Source: Candidatus Thioglobus sp. NP1
GTDB lineage: Bacteria > Pseudomonadota > Gammaproteobacteria > PS1 > Pseudothioglobaceae
Assembly: GCF_003326015.1 (NCBI RefSeq)
Contig: NZ_CP023860.1
Coordinates: 496,001 to 560,000, forward strand
Direction: 5' to 3'
Length of the DNA: 64,000 nt
Each line of letters opens with the position of its first letter. The first letter of the stretch is position 1. Shown piece after piece: positions 54,057 through 62,768 of the stretch. The notes below the pieces were generated by a model that ran no database searches, had not been told where the DNA came from, and worked only from the letters and a program-made list of their open reading frames with translations. The translations under genes and the position numbers were made by a program.

Positions 54057-55484
54057 TTAGAGAAAAGTATGGGCATATGCCTCAAGTTCATTCCAAAGAT
54101 TACTTTTCTCAGGAGATTTTAATTTTAAGTTAGATAAACTTTTTTCAAAGCTTTCTAATGAAAGAAATCCATTTGCACCACTTTGCACTCGTGATTGGAC
54201 TATTTCAAACCATTCTTCTTGCTCTGATTCAGTAAGTAACTCTGGATAATTCCTTGCCTTAAAATTTAAATATAATTTTAATAGCTTCCTATCTTCAAAA
54301 GTTGGATTGAAATCTCTAATTTCCTCAATTGAAAGGTTTTGAATTTCAGTGCATACTGCCCTATCTTTGTTACTTATGAATCCATCATAAAGAGATTGAT
54401 CAATATCTTGACTTGGCTTTCGATCTGTATTTTTTTTGTATATTAATTGAACTTTTTCTTCAATTTGCTTTTGATTATTTTGAATAAATCTCAAATTACT
54501 CATGCACTTATCAATATTTAGTTTTAATTTTTCAATTAATGCAGGCGAAAGCTTGAAACTATCATGGTTTGGACTGCATACGAACATTGGGCTTTTATTA
54601 AAAACTAATTCACTAAGCTCTAATTTATCAACTCCCTTTGGTAGGTCAATTTTTTTAGAAAAAACAAGTGTTTTTAATTCATCAACTTCCAATTCTAATA
54701 ATAGTTCAGGATCTTGATTAAGATTAAAAACGATTGCACGATCTGCATAGTCAGGATGATAGCTGATTGCTGTAACCATTTTTGTGAATGCACATTTATA
54801 GCCAAAAGATGATGAAGTTAAAAGCATAGGATGAAGAAGACGAGCCTGCTTACTAACTTCTTTTTTTTCATTTAGACTTAGTGCATAATTATAAAACTTT
54901 GGCTGTGTTGTTTTAATAATCTTAGCTATACCTATAGTTGCCCTTACATCAGCCATTGCATCATGTGCATTCGCATGCTCTATATTATTAGCAGGAGCAA
55001 GGTGATCAAGCCTAAAAATAGGCCTATTTTTTTCATTTATAAACCAATTTAGGCTATTCTCTTCCTTGTGAGCATAGCAAAATCTAGCTACATTGAGGAT
55101 ATCCCATCTGGTATTTCCATTTTGCCAGTGCCACGCATATGGATCTAGAAAATTTCTAAATAGGGTGTGACGAGTGTATTCATCATCGAAAGCAATAGAA
55201 TTGTAACCAACAATGCAGGTATCAGGCGTTGTAAACTCTTTATTTATTTTTTTAATAAACTCATGCTCTATGAAGCCTTTTTTTTCACATAATTGAGGAG
55301 TTATACCAGTTACCGCGCAAGCCTCAGGAGCTGGTAATGAGTCATGTGTTGGTTTGCAATAAAACATATGCTCTTCGAGAATATTAAGATTCTCATCAGT
55401 TCTAATGCCTGCAAATTGAGCAATTCTTTGAACTTTTGGAGAAAGTCCAAAAGTTTCATAGTCATACCAGTAGAATGTTTTCAT
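54057..55484 (-). CDS. sbcB: Exodeoxyribonuclease I
   Basis: A 3'-5' single-strand DNA exonuclease active in recombination and mismatch repair. The DnaQ-type exonuclease site begins YDYETFGLSPKVQRIAQFAG, with further motifs VGYNSIAFDDEYTRHTLFRN and NAHDAMADVRATIGIA (the third acidic motif). The SH3-like and C-terminal helical domains follow. At 475 residues it matches E. coli (475). Monocistronic in appearance. Confidence 0.95.
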   Translation of the reverse strand: MKTFYWYDYETFGLSPKVQRIAQFAGIRTDENLNILEEHMFYCKPTHDSLPAPEACAVTGITPQLCEKKGFIEHEFIKKINKEFTTPDTCIVGYNSIAFDDEYTRHTLFRNFLDPYAWHWQNGNTRWDILNVARFCYAHKEENSLNWFINEKNRPIFRLDHLAPANNIEHANAHDAMADVRATIGIAKIIKTTQPKFYNYALSLNEKKEVSKQARLLHPMLLTSSSFGYKCAFTKMVTAISYHPDYADRAIVFNLNQDPELLLELEVDELKTLVFSKKIDLPKGVDKLELSELVFNKSPMFVCSPNHDSFKLSPALIEKLKLNIDKCMSNLRFIQNNQKQIEEKVQLIYKKNTDRKPSQDIDQSLYDGFISNKDRAVCTEIQNLSIEEIRDFNPTFEDRKLLKLYLNFKARNYPELLTESEQEEWFEIVQSRVQSGANGFLSLESFEKSLSNLKLKSPEKSNLWNELEAYAHTFL

Positions 55485-55680
55485 AAACTCTCATATTTTT
55501 AAACATTATATATGGTTAAAAACTTTTATATAAATTTGAATCTAATTCTAACTTCTGACTGTTAAAAATTAGACGTACAGAGATACTTATGACTTACCAA
55601 AAATAAGAAATTTAAAATATAAAAAACTGATTTTTTCTAGATTTTAGAAACCTAAAAAACAGTTTAATAAGTTGCTTTAA

Positions 55681-55707
55681 TTTAAAAACCCAGCGCTGAG
55701 GCTGGGT
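55681..55707 (-). terminator. Rho-independent terminator of the cold-shock gene
   Basis: On the minus strand ACCCAGC pairs with GCTGGGT around a 6-base loop, followed by a T-run (complement of the A-run at 55684-55688). It lies 22 bp beyond the cold-shock protein stop. The 244-bp gap from here to sbcB (55485-55728) is otherwise AT-rich, with a second weaker inverted repeat (AAACTG...CAGTTT, about 55626-55667). Confidence 0.85.
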
Positions 55708-55728
55708 CTTAATAAAATAATTCTAAAA

Positions 55729-55935
55729 CTATTTTGGAACTACGTTAGCCGCTTGCGGGCCTTTAGCACCATCTTCAAGTTCGAATTCTACTTCTTGACC
55801 TTCTTCTAATGATTTGTAACCATCACCTTGAATAGCTCTGAAGTGAACAAAAACATCATCTCCACTTTCTTGTTCAATAAAACCAAAACCTTTTTTTGCG
55901 TCAAACCATTTGACGCGTCCTGTTGTTGTCGACAT
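55729..55935 (-). CDS. Cold-shock domain protein
   Basis: A 68-residue CspA-family RNA chaperone that melts mRNA secondary structure. The OB-fold has RNP1 KGFGFI and RNP2 VFVHF motifs and the opening [11 protein letters not shown]. The ATG at 55935 is set by AGGAG eight bases upstream; the nine upstream codons in the same frame are not conserved. The leader from about 56060 is long (more than 100 nt), as in temperature-sensing csp mRNAs. Member identity (CspA, CspD or CspE) is undecided. Confidence 0.95.
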   Translation of the reverse strand: MSTTTGRVKWFDAKKGFGFIEQESGDDVFVHFRAIQGDGYKSLEEGQEVEFELEDGAKGPQAANVVPK

Positions 55936-56116
55936 GCAGTCTCCTAAAAAAAAATAAAACATGGAAAAGATGCAACTAACCTAAATTACTGTGAAACCGT
56001 CCTACTATGAAGCAACAACACAACAACAAATCAGCTGAATTTTAACCAGCAAGCCAATTTTAACCTAAATATATAAGAAAGTAGGTTTATTTAAGGATTA
56101 CTCTTATTGAGTAAAC

Positions 56117-57895
56117 TTATCTTTTAGGCCTGCTTTTTGAAAACTTCCTATCTTTATTTCTGCGAGGCTTACCAGTCCTTTTTCTTTTGGATGGTTCCCT
56201 TTTAAAATGACTTGTTCTCTCTCTATGTGAGGTTGAGTTATTTTTTTCAGTCAACTCTTCAATGTTGAGTTTTTTATCAAAGACTCTAGTATTTTTTAGT
56301 ATTTGAAGAGTTTCTTTTGGCATTTCATCAGGTAAATCTACAGTTGTAAAGTCTTCATAAATTTGTATTGCACCTATAAAAGCACTACTTATTTCAGCTT
56401 CATTAGCTATTGCACCTAATACATTTCCTGGTTTGATATTATCTTTATGACCAACAGCAATCCTATAACGACGCATTTGAATTGATGGGTTATCTTTTAA
56501 GGGGTCTGCGTTTATGGAAACTGATAATTTACTTTTATTACCTTTATCAAGTGAAGCTTGATTTATTTCTTTTTCGTTTAGCAACAATGGTTCAGTTCCT
56601 TGAGCCATCAGAGCTAATGCTGATGCTATTTTAAAAGCATCTATCTCATGCTCTTTTTGGTAAGTAAGAATTAATTCTTCAAAGATAGCAAGTTCTTGGT
56701 TATTTAGAGTGTCTGTTATTCTGTTTTTAAAGTTAACAACCCTTTGCTCATTAATAATTTTCGCTGAAGGAAGTTGCATAGGATCAATTGGTTGACGAGT
56801 AATTCTTTCAATTGTCTTAAGCATTCTTCTTTCACGAGGCGCAACAAAGAGTATAGCTTTACCTTCTCTGCCAGCTCTTCCAGTTCTTCCAATGCGATGA
56901 ACATAAGATTCAGGATCTTGTGGTATGTCATAATTTACAACATGTGATATTCGTTCAACATCTAGTCCTCTTGCTGCAACATCTGTTGCAATAAGGATAT
57001 CAATTTTTCCATTTTTAAGTTGCTGAATAATTCGTTCTCTTTGCCTTTGAGCAATATCACCATTAATGGCTTCAGCAGTGAAGCCTCGCGCTGATAATTT
57101 TTCTGCAAGATCTGCAGTGGCAGTTTTAGTTCTGACAAATATAAGTAAGGCATCAAATTCTTCAACCTCCAAAATTCGAGTAAGGGCGTCTAATTTATTT
57201 ACACCACTTACAAGCCAGTATCTTTGGCTAATAGTTTGCGCTGTTGCAGTTTTTGTCTTAACTTTAACTATCTTAGGAGTATTTAAAAATTTTTCTGCAA
57301 CCCTTCTAATTACATCTGGCATTGTTGCAGAAAAAAGAGCAATTTGACGCTCGTTTGGCAGTTTTTCCATTACCCATTTGACATCATCAATAAATCCCAT
57401 CCTCAACATTTCATCAGCCTCATCAAGTACGAGTGCTTTTAGTGAGTTAAGCTTAAGTGTGCCTCTTTTTAAATGATCCATCACTCGACCAGGTGTACCT
57501 ACAACTGCATGAACGCCCCTTTTAAGGGGTCTTAATTGAATATCATAAGATTGTCCACCATATATAGGCAAAACATGAAAGCCTTTGAGATGTCTGGCAT
57601 AGGTTTGAATGGCCTCAGAAACTTGAATCGCAAGTTCCCTAGTTGGTGCTAAAACTAAAAGTTGGACTTGATTATTACTTATATCAATTCTGTCAATCAA
57701 TGGAAGAGCAAAAGCTGCAGTTTTACCAGTTCCTGTTTGCGCTTGACCAATTACATCATGGCCATTCAGTAAGTGAGGAATGCACTGTTCTTGAATTGCA
57801 GAAGGGGATTCATAGCCAACCTCATCGAGTACCTTTAGCAATTCTTTAGAAAGGCCAAAACTATTAAAATTTGCGCTTAATTCCTTTTCGGACAT
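56117..57895 (-). CDS. deaD: DEAD-box RNA helicase DeaD/CsdA
   Basis: A ribosome-assembly and mRNA-decay helicase. Walker A AQTGTGKTA is at 52-60, then VLDEADEML, SAT (LFSATMPD), and the helicase C-domain VHRIGRTGRAGREG block. A DbpA-type RNA-binding domain (YRIAVGHKDNIKPGNVLGAI) near 460-530 and a basic Lys/Arg-rich tail (GKPRRNKDRK) complete the DeaD layout. At 592 residues it is close to E. coli DeaD (629). It is next to the cold-shock gene in the same direction, a fitting cold-adaptation pair. Confidence 0.94.
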   Translation of the reverse strand: MSEKELSANFNSFGLSKELLKVLDEVGYESPSAIQEQCIPHLLNGHDVIGQAQTGTGKTAAFALPLIDRIDISNNQVQLLVLAPTRELAIQVSEAIQTYARHLKGFHVLPIYGGQSYDIQLRPLKRGVHAVVGTPGRVMDHLKRGTLKLNSLKALVLDEADEMLRMGFIDDVKWVMEKLPNERQIALFSATMPDVIRRVAEKFLNTPKIVKVKTKTATAQTISQRYWLVSGVNKLDALTRILEVEEFDALLIFVRTKTATADLAEKLSARGFTAEAINGDIAQRQRERIIQQLKNGKIDILIATDVAARGLDVERISHVVNYDIPQDPESYVHRIGRTGRAGREGKAILFVAPRERRMLKTIERITRQPIDPMQLPSAKIINEQRVVNFKNRITDTLNNQELAIFEELILTYQKEHEIDAFKIASALALMAQGTEPLLLNEKEINQASLDKGNKSKLSVSINADPLKDNPSIQMRRYRIAVGHKDNIKPGNVLGAIANEAEISSAFIGAIQIYEDFTTVDLPDEMPKETLQILKNTRVFDKKLNIEELTEKNNSTSHRERTSHFKREPSKRKRTGKPRRNKDRKFSKSRPKR

Positions 57896-57992
57896 TTTGA
57901 TGGGAGGAGTAAAAAAGGTGGCTATTATACCTTCATTTGACTTTCAACAGACAGATGACCGCATAAGTCCTAATCAAATCCATGCCTATAAA

Positions 57993-58544
57993 TTAACCTC
58001 GCCACTTTATTGAGCAGCCCATTGAAGGTATCTGCTCTTTGGGCCCTTTTCCAGTATCTGCAACATTCAGCATTGCCTCAAAAAGATCTCGCCTTGCATC
58101 TGATACAGGCTCAATTCTGGATTCATCTAATCGACCTCGGTATTGAAGTTTAAGATCTTTATTGTAGCCAAAAAAATCAGGAGTACATACTGCCCCATAG
58201 GCTTTTGCAATATCCTGAGTCTGATCTATAAGATATGGGAATGGAAAATTAAGTTTAGAAGATATTTTTTTCATATTTTCAAATGAATCTTCTTTATATG
58301 TATCAGCATCATTAGACATAATTGCAACACTATTGACGCCTATTGGAATAAGGTTTTTGGTGTCACGGATTATTCTATGAATAATGGAATTAACATATGG
58401 ACAATGATTACAAATAAACATTATGAGCAAACCATTTGAGCCTTTTAAATTTTCAAGATCGTAATAATTACCATCTACTCCTTTTAAATTGAATGCAATT
58501 GCAGGCAAATTAAAATCACACACAGGGCTTTCAGTTTTGACCAT
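57993..58544 (-). CDS. Thioredoxin-family redoxin (AhpC/TSA type)
   Basis: A 183-residue thioredoxin-fold protein. The redox segment FICNHCPYVNS has a CxxC motif (Cys-Asn-His-Cys) near residues 48-51, typical of the proteobacterial 'thioredoxin family protein' with an added C-terminal CTPDFFGYN block. It is probably a cytosolic peroxiredoxin-like reductase; substrate is unknown. The ATG at 58544 has GGAG six bases upstream; TTG 58556 and ATG 58550 are less likely. It lies 27 bp downstream of tatD. Confidence 0.85.
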   Translation of the reverse strand: MVKTESPVCDFNLPAIAFNLKGVDGNYYDLENLKGSNGLLIMFICNHCPYVNSIIHRIIRDTKNLIPIGVNSVAIMSNDADTYKEDSFENMKKISSKLNFPFPYLIDQTQDIAKAYGAVCTPDFFGYNKDLKLQYRGRLDESRIEPVSDARRDLFEAMLNVADTGKGPKEQIPSMGCSIKWRG

Positions 58545-58571
58545 TTTCATCTCCAAACATATAGAACTTCA

Positions 58572-59267
58572 TTAGCTTATATTAAAAATATTGAAAGTAT
58601 TCTGATCACATTGGTCAATTACTTGATCCACGGAAAGTTTTTTTATTCTTGCAATTCTCTCTGCTACTTGAATTAATTCATCAGTATTTTTTCGATCATC
58701 AGTCTCAATAACTATAGATTCTATTGGTAAAAATTTAACAATATCATGAAGCTTGTAGGCATGAGGATTGGTCAATGTAGATCCAAAACCAAAAGAAAAG
58801 TTTATTTTAAGTAAATTCTCAGCTTGCTGGAGGCTTCCAGAGAATGCATGAATGACTCCACGAGATTTTGAATAGGATTTAAGTAAATCAGTAACATCAT
58901 CAGTAGCATTAACAGAGTGAATGATTAATGGAAGATCAAAACGAGTTGCTAAGGCAACTTGTTCATCAAAAAAAAATCGTTGGGTATTTTGATCTTTAAC
59001 TTTAGTGTAATCAAGACCACATTCACCAACTGCAATTGGCTTTTCTTCCTCAATTTTAACCTCAAGATCATATAAATCTATCATCTGATGATTTTCTACA
59101 AACCAAGGATGTATCCCAAGTGCAAAATGATTATTTTTGCCATTTTGACATGAAGTTATAACTGCATCCCAGTTATCTTTTCCAGTTGAGGGAATAATTA
59201 CCCCAGTTGTTGAGCTTGAGAGTGAATTGACATTGTCAAAATCTAAATGAATTTGAGAGTTAAGCAT
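58572..59267 (-). CDS. TatD-family metal-dependent deoxyribonuclease
   Basis: An amidohydrolase-fold nuclease of 231 residues. The family blocks VGECGLDYTKVKDQNTQRFFF, IIHSVNA and the C-terminal ETDDRKN (usually ETDxP) are present. The N-terminal metal pair (usually HxHLD) is reduced to a degenerate IHLDFDNVNS, which may weaken metal binding. The length is shorter than typical TatD (about 255). It could be a YcfH/YjjV-like paralogue. Confidence 0.82.
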   Translation of the reverse strand: MLNSQIHLDFDNVNSLSSSTTGVIIPSTGKDNWDAVITSCQNGKNNHFALGIHPWFVENHQMIDLYDLEVKIEEEKPIAVGECGLDYTKVKDQNTQRFFFDEQVALATRFDLPLIIHSVNATDDVTDLLKSYSKSRGVIHAFSGSLQQAENLLKINFSFGFGSTLTNPHAYKLHDIVKFLPIESIVIETDDRKNTDELIQVAERIARIKKLSVDQVIDQCDQNTFNIFNIS

Positions 59268-59320
59268 TACTTCCTTTGTTATCTAATGGATAATATAATA
59301 TTAATTTTTACTAAGAGTAA

Positions 59321-60916
59321 ATGCAATTGCTTTCTAAGGAAATATCGCAAGTTAATCTAATATTGTTTGTTACAGGTTTTTTAACAATAACAGGCAATTT
59401 TACATTTTTTGAAAAAACAATTCTGGTTTATCCAATATCTGAAAATTTATTTTTTTTATTTTCTTTATTTTTCTTTTTATTTAATTTTTTAGCAGTATTG
59501 CTATTACTTATTAGCTTTAGATGGACTATAAAGCCAATTTTAATTTTTCTATTGTTAGTTTCAGCAAGTGTTAGTTTCAGCATCAATAATTATGGAATTG
59601 TTTTTGATCAGAATATGATTACAAATACTTTTGAGTCAGATTTAAATGAGCTCCAAGATTTAGTAAGTACTAAACTAATCATCTACCTTTTTATATTTGG
59701 TTTTTTACCGTCAATTTTTGTATGGAAAGTTAAACTTAAAAAGATTTCTTTTAAATCGCAACTCTGGAATAGAGTGAGGGCATTATTAATTTTAACTATT
59801 GTTTTTATAATTGTTGTTTTAACGTTTTCAAAACATTACTCATCTTTTGCAAGAGAGAATCGCGATTTAAGGCTCTATATTACGCCAACCTATTCACTTT
59901 ACTCTTCAATAAAATTTATTAATTCTAAAATTGAGACTTCCACAGAACCTTTTCAGGAAATTGGCCTTGATGCAAAAATTAATAAGAAATCTGACAAAAG
60001 ACGCTTAGTAATTTTTGTAATTGGTGAAACTGCAAGGCGTGATCATATGTCTATCAATGGCTATGAACTGAAAACAAACCCTTACTTAGAAAAAGAAAAA
60101 ATTATTTCATTTACTAATATGACTTCATGTGGAACAGATACAGCATGGTCTGTACCTTGCATGTTTTCCTTACTTGATAGAAGCAACTATTCACACAAAA
60201 AAGGAAAAAACATGAGTAATGTGCTCGATTTAATTTCCCATGCAGGAGCAAATGTTATTTGGCTAGAAAATAACTCGAGTTCAAAAAGTGTTGCAGATCG
60301 AATAATCTTCAAAGATTACCGGACATCAAAGTTAAATCCTAAATGTAATCCTGAATGCAGAGACGAAGGTATGTTGATAAATTTGCAAGATTATATTGAT
60401 GAACAAAATAAAAAAGATACCTTAATAGTGTTGCATGCAATGGGTAGTCATGGCCCAGCATATTACAAGAGATACCCAGAAGAATTTGAAGTTTTTAAGC
60501 CCGTTTGTAAAACCAATCAACTAAATGAATGTACTAATAAGGAAATTAATAATGCTTATGACAATACTATTCTTTATACAGATTATTTTCTCTCAAAAGT
60601 TATTGAACTTCTTAAAAGAAATTCAAAAGAATCAGATACTGCAATGTATTACGTCAGTGACCACGGAGAGTCATTGGGTGAAGGCGGTCTTTACTTGCAT
60701 GGTATGCCATACTTTATGGCTCCTGATGAGCAGATTGAGGTTCCTGCTTTTATGTGGTTTGATGATTCATTTTCCAGTCTTTTAGATATTGAATTTATTA
60801 GGAAAAATGCAGCTCTTCCTCACTCTCATGATAACTTGTTCCATACTTTATTAGGTTTAATGGATGTTGAAACTGAGCTTTATCAAAAAGACATGGACTT
60901 AACTTTAAAATATTAA
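59321..60916 (+). CDS. Phosphoethanolamine transferase (EptA-like sulfatase-fold)
   Basis: A 531-residue inner-membrane enzyme that transfers phosphoethanolamine to lipid A or another glycan. Five membrane helices span about 12-170. The periplasmic alkaline-phosphatase/sulfatase domain begins VIGETARRDHMSINGYELKTN. The nucleophile is Thr272 in SCGTDTAWSVPCMFS, and metal ligands lie in YVSDHGESLGEGGLYLHG. Cysteines in the domain suggest disulfides (compare dsbA here). Which acceptor it uses is unknown. It is divergent from tatD. Confidence 0.9.
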   Translation: MQLLSKEISQVNLILFVTGFLTITGNFTFFEKTILVYPISENLFFLFSLFFFLFNFLAVLLLLISFRWTIKPILIFLLLVSASVSFSINNYGIVFDQNMITNTFESDLNELQDLVSTKLIIYLFIFGFLPSIFVWKVKLKKISFKSQLWNRVRALLILTIVFIIVVLTFSKHYSSFARENRDLRLYITPTYSLYSSIKFINSKIETSTEPFQEIGLDAKINKKSDKRRLVIFVIGETARRDHMSINGYELKTNPYLEKEKIISFTNMTSCGTDTAWSVPCMFSLLDRSNYSHKKGKNMSNVLDLISHAGANVIWLENNSSSKSVADRIIFKDYRTSKLNPKCNPECRDEGMLINLQDYIDEQNKKDTLIVLHAMGSHGPAYYKRYPEEFEVFKPVCKTNQLNECTNKEINNAYDNTILYTDYFLSKVIELLKRNSKESDTAMYYVSDHGESLGEGGLYLHGMPYFMAPDEQIEVPAFMWFDDSFSSLLDIEFIRKNAALPHSHDNLFHTLLGLMDVETELYQKDMDLTLKY

Positions 60917-60970
60917 TGAATTTATCCATTATTTACTATTCAATAGATTGAGCATTTGCCTATTGAAAAC

Positions 60971-60999
60971 TTACACCATCAATCAAAAGTGATTATAAT
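60971..60999 (+). promoter_or_regulatory. Candidate sigma70 promoter of rplM-rpsI
   Basis: TTACAC (60971-60976), 17 bp and a perfect TATAAT (60994-60999). Predicted start near 61007, leaving about 30 nt to the rplM ATG at 61037. Confidence 0.5.
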
Positions 61000-61036
61000 A
61001 GTCCGATTATTCTGAAGTGACATAGAGAAAAGAGTT

Positions 61037-61465
61037 ATGAAAACATTTAGTGCGAAAGCTCACGAAGTTAAAAGAGATTGGTTTATAGTCGATGCGGACG
61101 GTAAGACTCTTGGTCGTCTTGCAACTGAAGTTGCATCTCGACTTCGTGGAAAGCATAAGCCAGAATTCACTCCACATGTTGATACTGGTGACTATATTGT
61201 TATTGTAAATGCAGCAAAAGTTGCTGTAACAGGTAATAAATACAATGACAAAATGTACCACCATCATACTGGCTATGTAGGAAATTTAAAATCAGTACCT
61301 TTTAAAGATTTAATTTCTAAGAAGCCTGAAGAGGTTATTCAAAAAGCAGTTAAAGGAATGTTGCCAAAGGGCCCTCTAGGTCGAGAAATGGCAAGAAAAA
61401 TGAAAGTTTTTGCAGGCAGTGAGCATTCTCATGCAGCGCAACAACCACAAGTATTAGATATTTAA
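61037..61465 (+). CDS. rplM: Ribosomal protein L13
   Basis: A 142-residue 50S protein needed early in assembly. The whole-length pattern matches E. coli L13: [40 protein letters not shown], and the [20 protein letters not shown] block. It precedes rpsI by 10 bp, the standard operon. Confidence 0.98.
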   Translation: MKTFSAKAHEVKRDWFIVDADGKTLGRLATEVASRLRGKHKPEFTPHVDTGDYIVIVNAAKVAVTGNKYNDKMYHHHTGYVGNLKSVPFKDLISKKPEEVIQKAVKGMLPKGPLGREMARKMKVFAGSEHSHAAQQPQVLDI

Positions 61466-61475
61466 GGCATATTTT

Positions 61476-61871
61476 ATGGCAGATAAAGAAGTTTATTACG
61501 CAACAGGAAGAAGAAAGACATCTGTAGCTCGAGTTTATATGACGAAGGGTAAGGGAGTATTTACAGTTAATAAAAAGCCAATGGCTGAGTATTTTGGAAG
61601 AGAAACATCTTCTATGATTATTAACCAACCTCTAGATGTTATTGATATGCATAGTAAGTTTGATTTTAATATTATGGTTAAAGGCGGTGGTGATACTGGA
61701 CAAGCTGGTGCAATAAGATTAGGTGTTACCCGTGCTTTAATGGCTTACGATGAGTCAACTCGCTCTGATCTGCGCAGTGCAGGCCTTGTAACTCGTGATG
61801 CTCGAGTTGTAGAACGTAAAAAAGTTGGAAGAAAAAAGGCAAGAAAGAGCGAGCAATATTCAAAGCGTTAA
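61476..61871 (+). CDS. rpsI: Ribosomal protein S9
   Basis: A 131-residue 30S protein whose C-terminal tail reaches the tRNA anticodon in the P site. [15 protein letters not shown] opens the protein, [20 protein letters not shown] is conserved, and the tail ends KSEQYSKR with the terminal Lys-Arg that contacts tRNA. A terminator follows at 61898. Confidence 0.98.
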   Translation: MADKEVYYATGRRKTSVARVYMTKGKGVFTVNKKPMAEYFGRETSSMIINQPLDVIDMHSKFDFNIMVKGGGDTGQAGAIRLGVTRALMAYDESTRSDLRSAGLVTRDARVVERKKVGRKKARKSEQYSKR

Positions 61872-61897
61872 GAACGTACGCAATTTTTTTCCAAAAA

Positions 61898-61921
61898 AAC
61901 CTGCATTTTGCGGGTTTTTTT
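61898..61921 (+). terminator. Rho-independent terminator after rplM-rpsI
   Basis: AACCTGCA pairs with TGCGGGTT (one G-U pair) around a TTT loop, followed by a T-run to 61921. It lies 26 bp beyond the rpsI stop. Confidence 0.88.
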
Positions 61922-61939
61922 ATTTATATAGTATTATTT

Positions 61940-62668
61940 TTAGTTAAGAATATCGAATCTTTCAAGTTGGTTAAATTGAATAAGTGATTTAATTGAATCA
62001 ATATATTCATTACCAGGGTTTGCGTAATTACCTAATCCTTCTGCCAATAAAATTCCTGAAAGAGGTTTCAAATCATCCCTCTGATTCTTTCTTATTAAGC
62101 GAAGTTCTTCATAAGCATAGCTTCTATTAATATTAAGAACGTAATAATCAATGCAATCTTCCAGAGATATAAAGCTAGCTACTTCATGATTAGCATTTTC
62201 ATCTCTATTTTTAGGAATAACTCCACAACCCTCTGAGAAGCACCAAATACCAAAGTAATTATTAAAATTTTCAGCAAATCTTGATCTACCCCAATTTGAT
62301 TCATTTGCTGCTTGAGCAAGAATTAGGGAGGGAGGTAGGATATCAATAACCATCAGTAAGTCCTCTTTTGAGGCTGGACTATCAACACGATATCTTAATG
62401 CTAATTTGTTGAGCTCAATTGTGCTAAGTTTATTATTTAATATTGATTCTCTTAACTCAATAATTTCAGCATTTTTTTGAAGAATTTTTGGAAGTAGGTA
62501 ATTGAAGAAAACTTCTTTTCTGACAACTGTATTTTCTATTGACTTAAAGCTAGGTTTGAAAGAAGATAATGAAGCAGAAGAGACAAGAGTACTTACAGAA
62601 AATAAAGTGACTAAAATGCAAAGGCTTTTTAGGGCTTTTTTGATATTTCTATATTTATTGACCATCAA
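61940..62668 (-). CDS. Bax-like N-acetylglucosaminidase-domain protein
   Basis: A 242-residue exported protein. A signal peptide (about 1-34; start at 62668 or 62665) leads to a glucosaminidase domain with ILAQAANESNWGRSRFAENF, whose Glu is the catalytic acid, then NNYFGIWCF and an EDCIDYYVLNINRS helix. This is the Bax/FlgJ-type peptidoglycan hydrolase fold. Likely cell-wall remodelling in the periplasm. It stands alone and converges with rpsI. Confidence 0.85.
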   Translation of the reverse strand: MMVNKYRNIKKALKSLCILVTLFSVSTLVSSASLSSFKPSFKSIENTVVRKEVFFNYLLPKILQKNAEIIELRESILNNKLSTIELNKLALRYRVDSPASKEDLLMVIDILPPSLILAQAANESNWGRSRFAENFNNYFGIWCFSEGCGVIPKNRDENANHEVASFISLEDCIDYYVLNINRSYAYEELRLIRKNQRDDLKPLSGILLAEGLGNYANPGNEYIDSIKSLIQFNQLERFDILN

Positions 62669-62768
62669 ATAATCAATTTATCTATTGAAATTAGATATCA
62701 TTATCCAGTAAAAAAAATGTTTTTATCTATTTTTTTTAAATAAAAAAATTACCATCTTGATTAGCCCT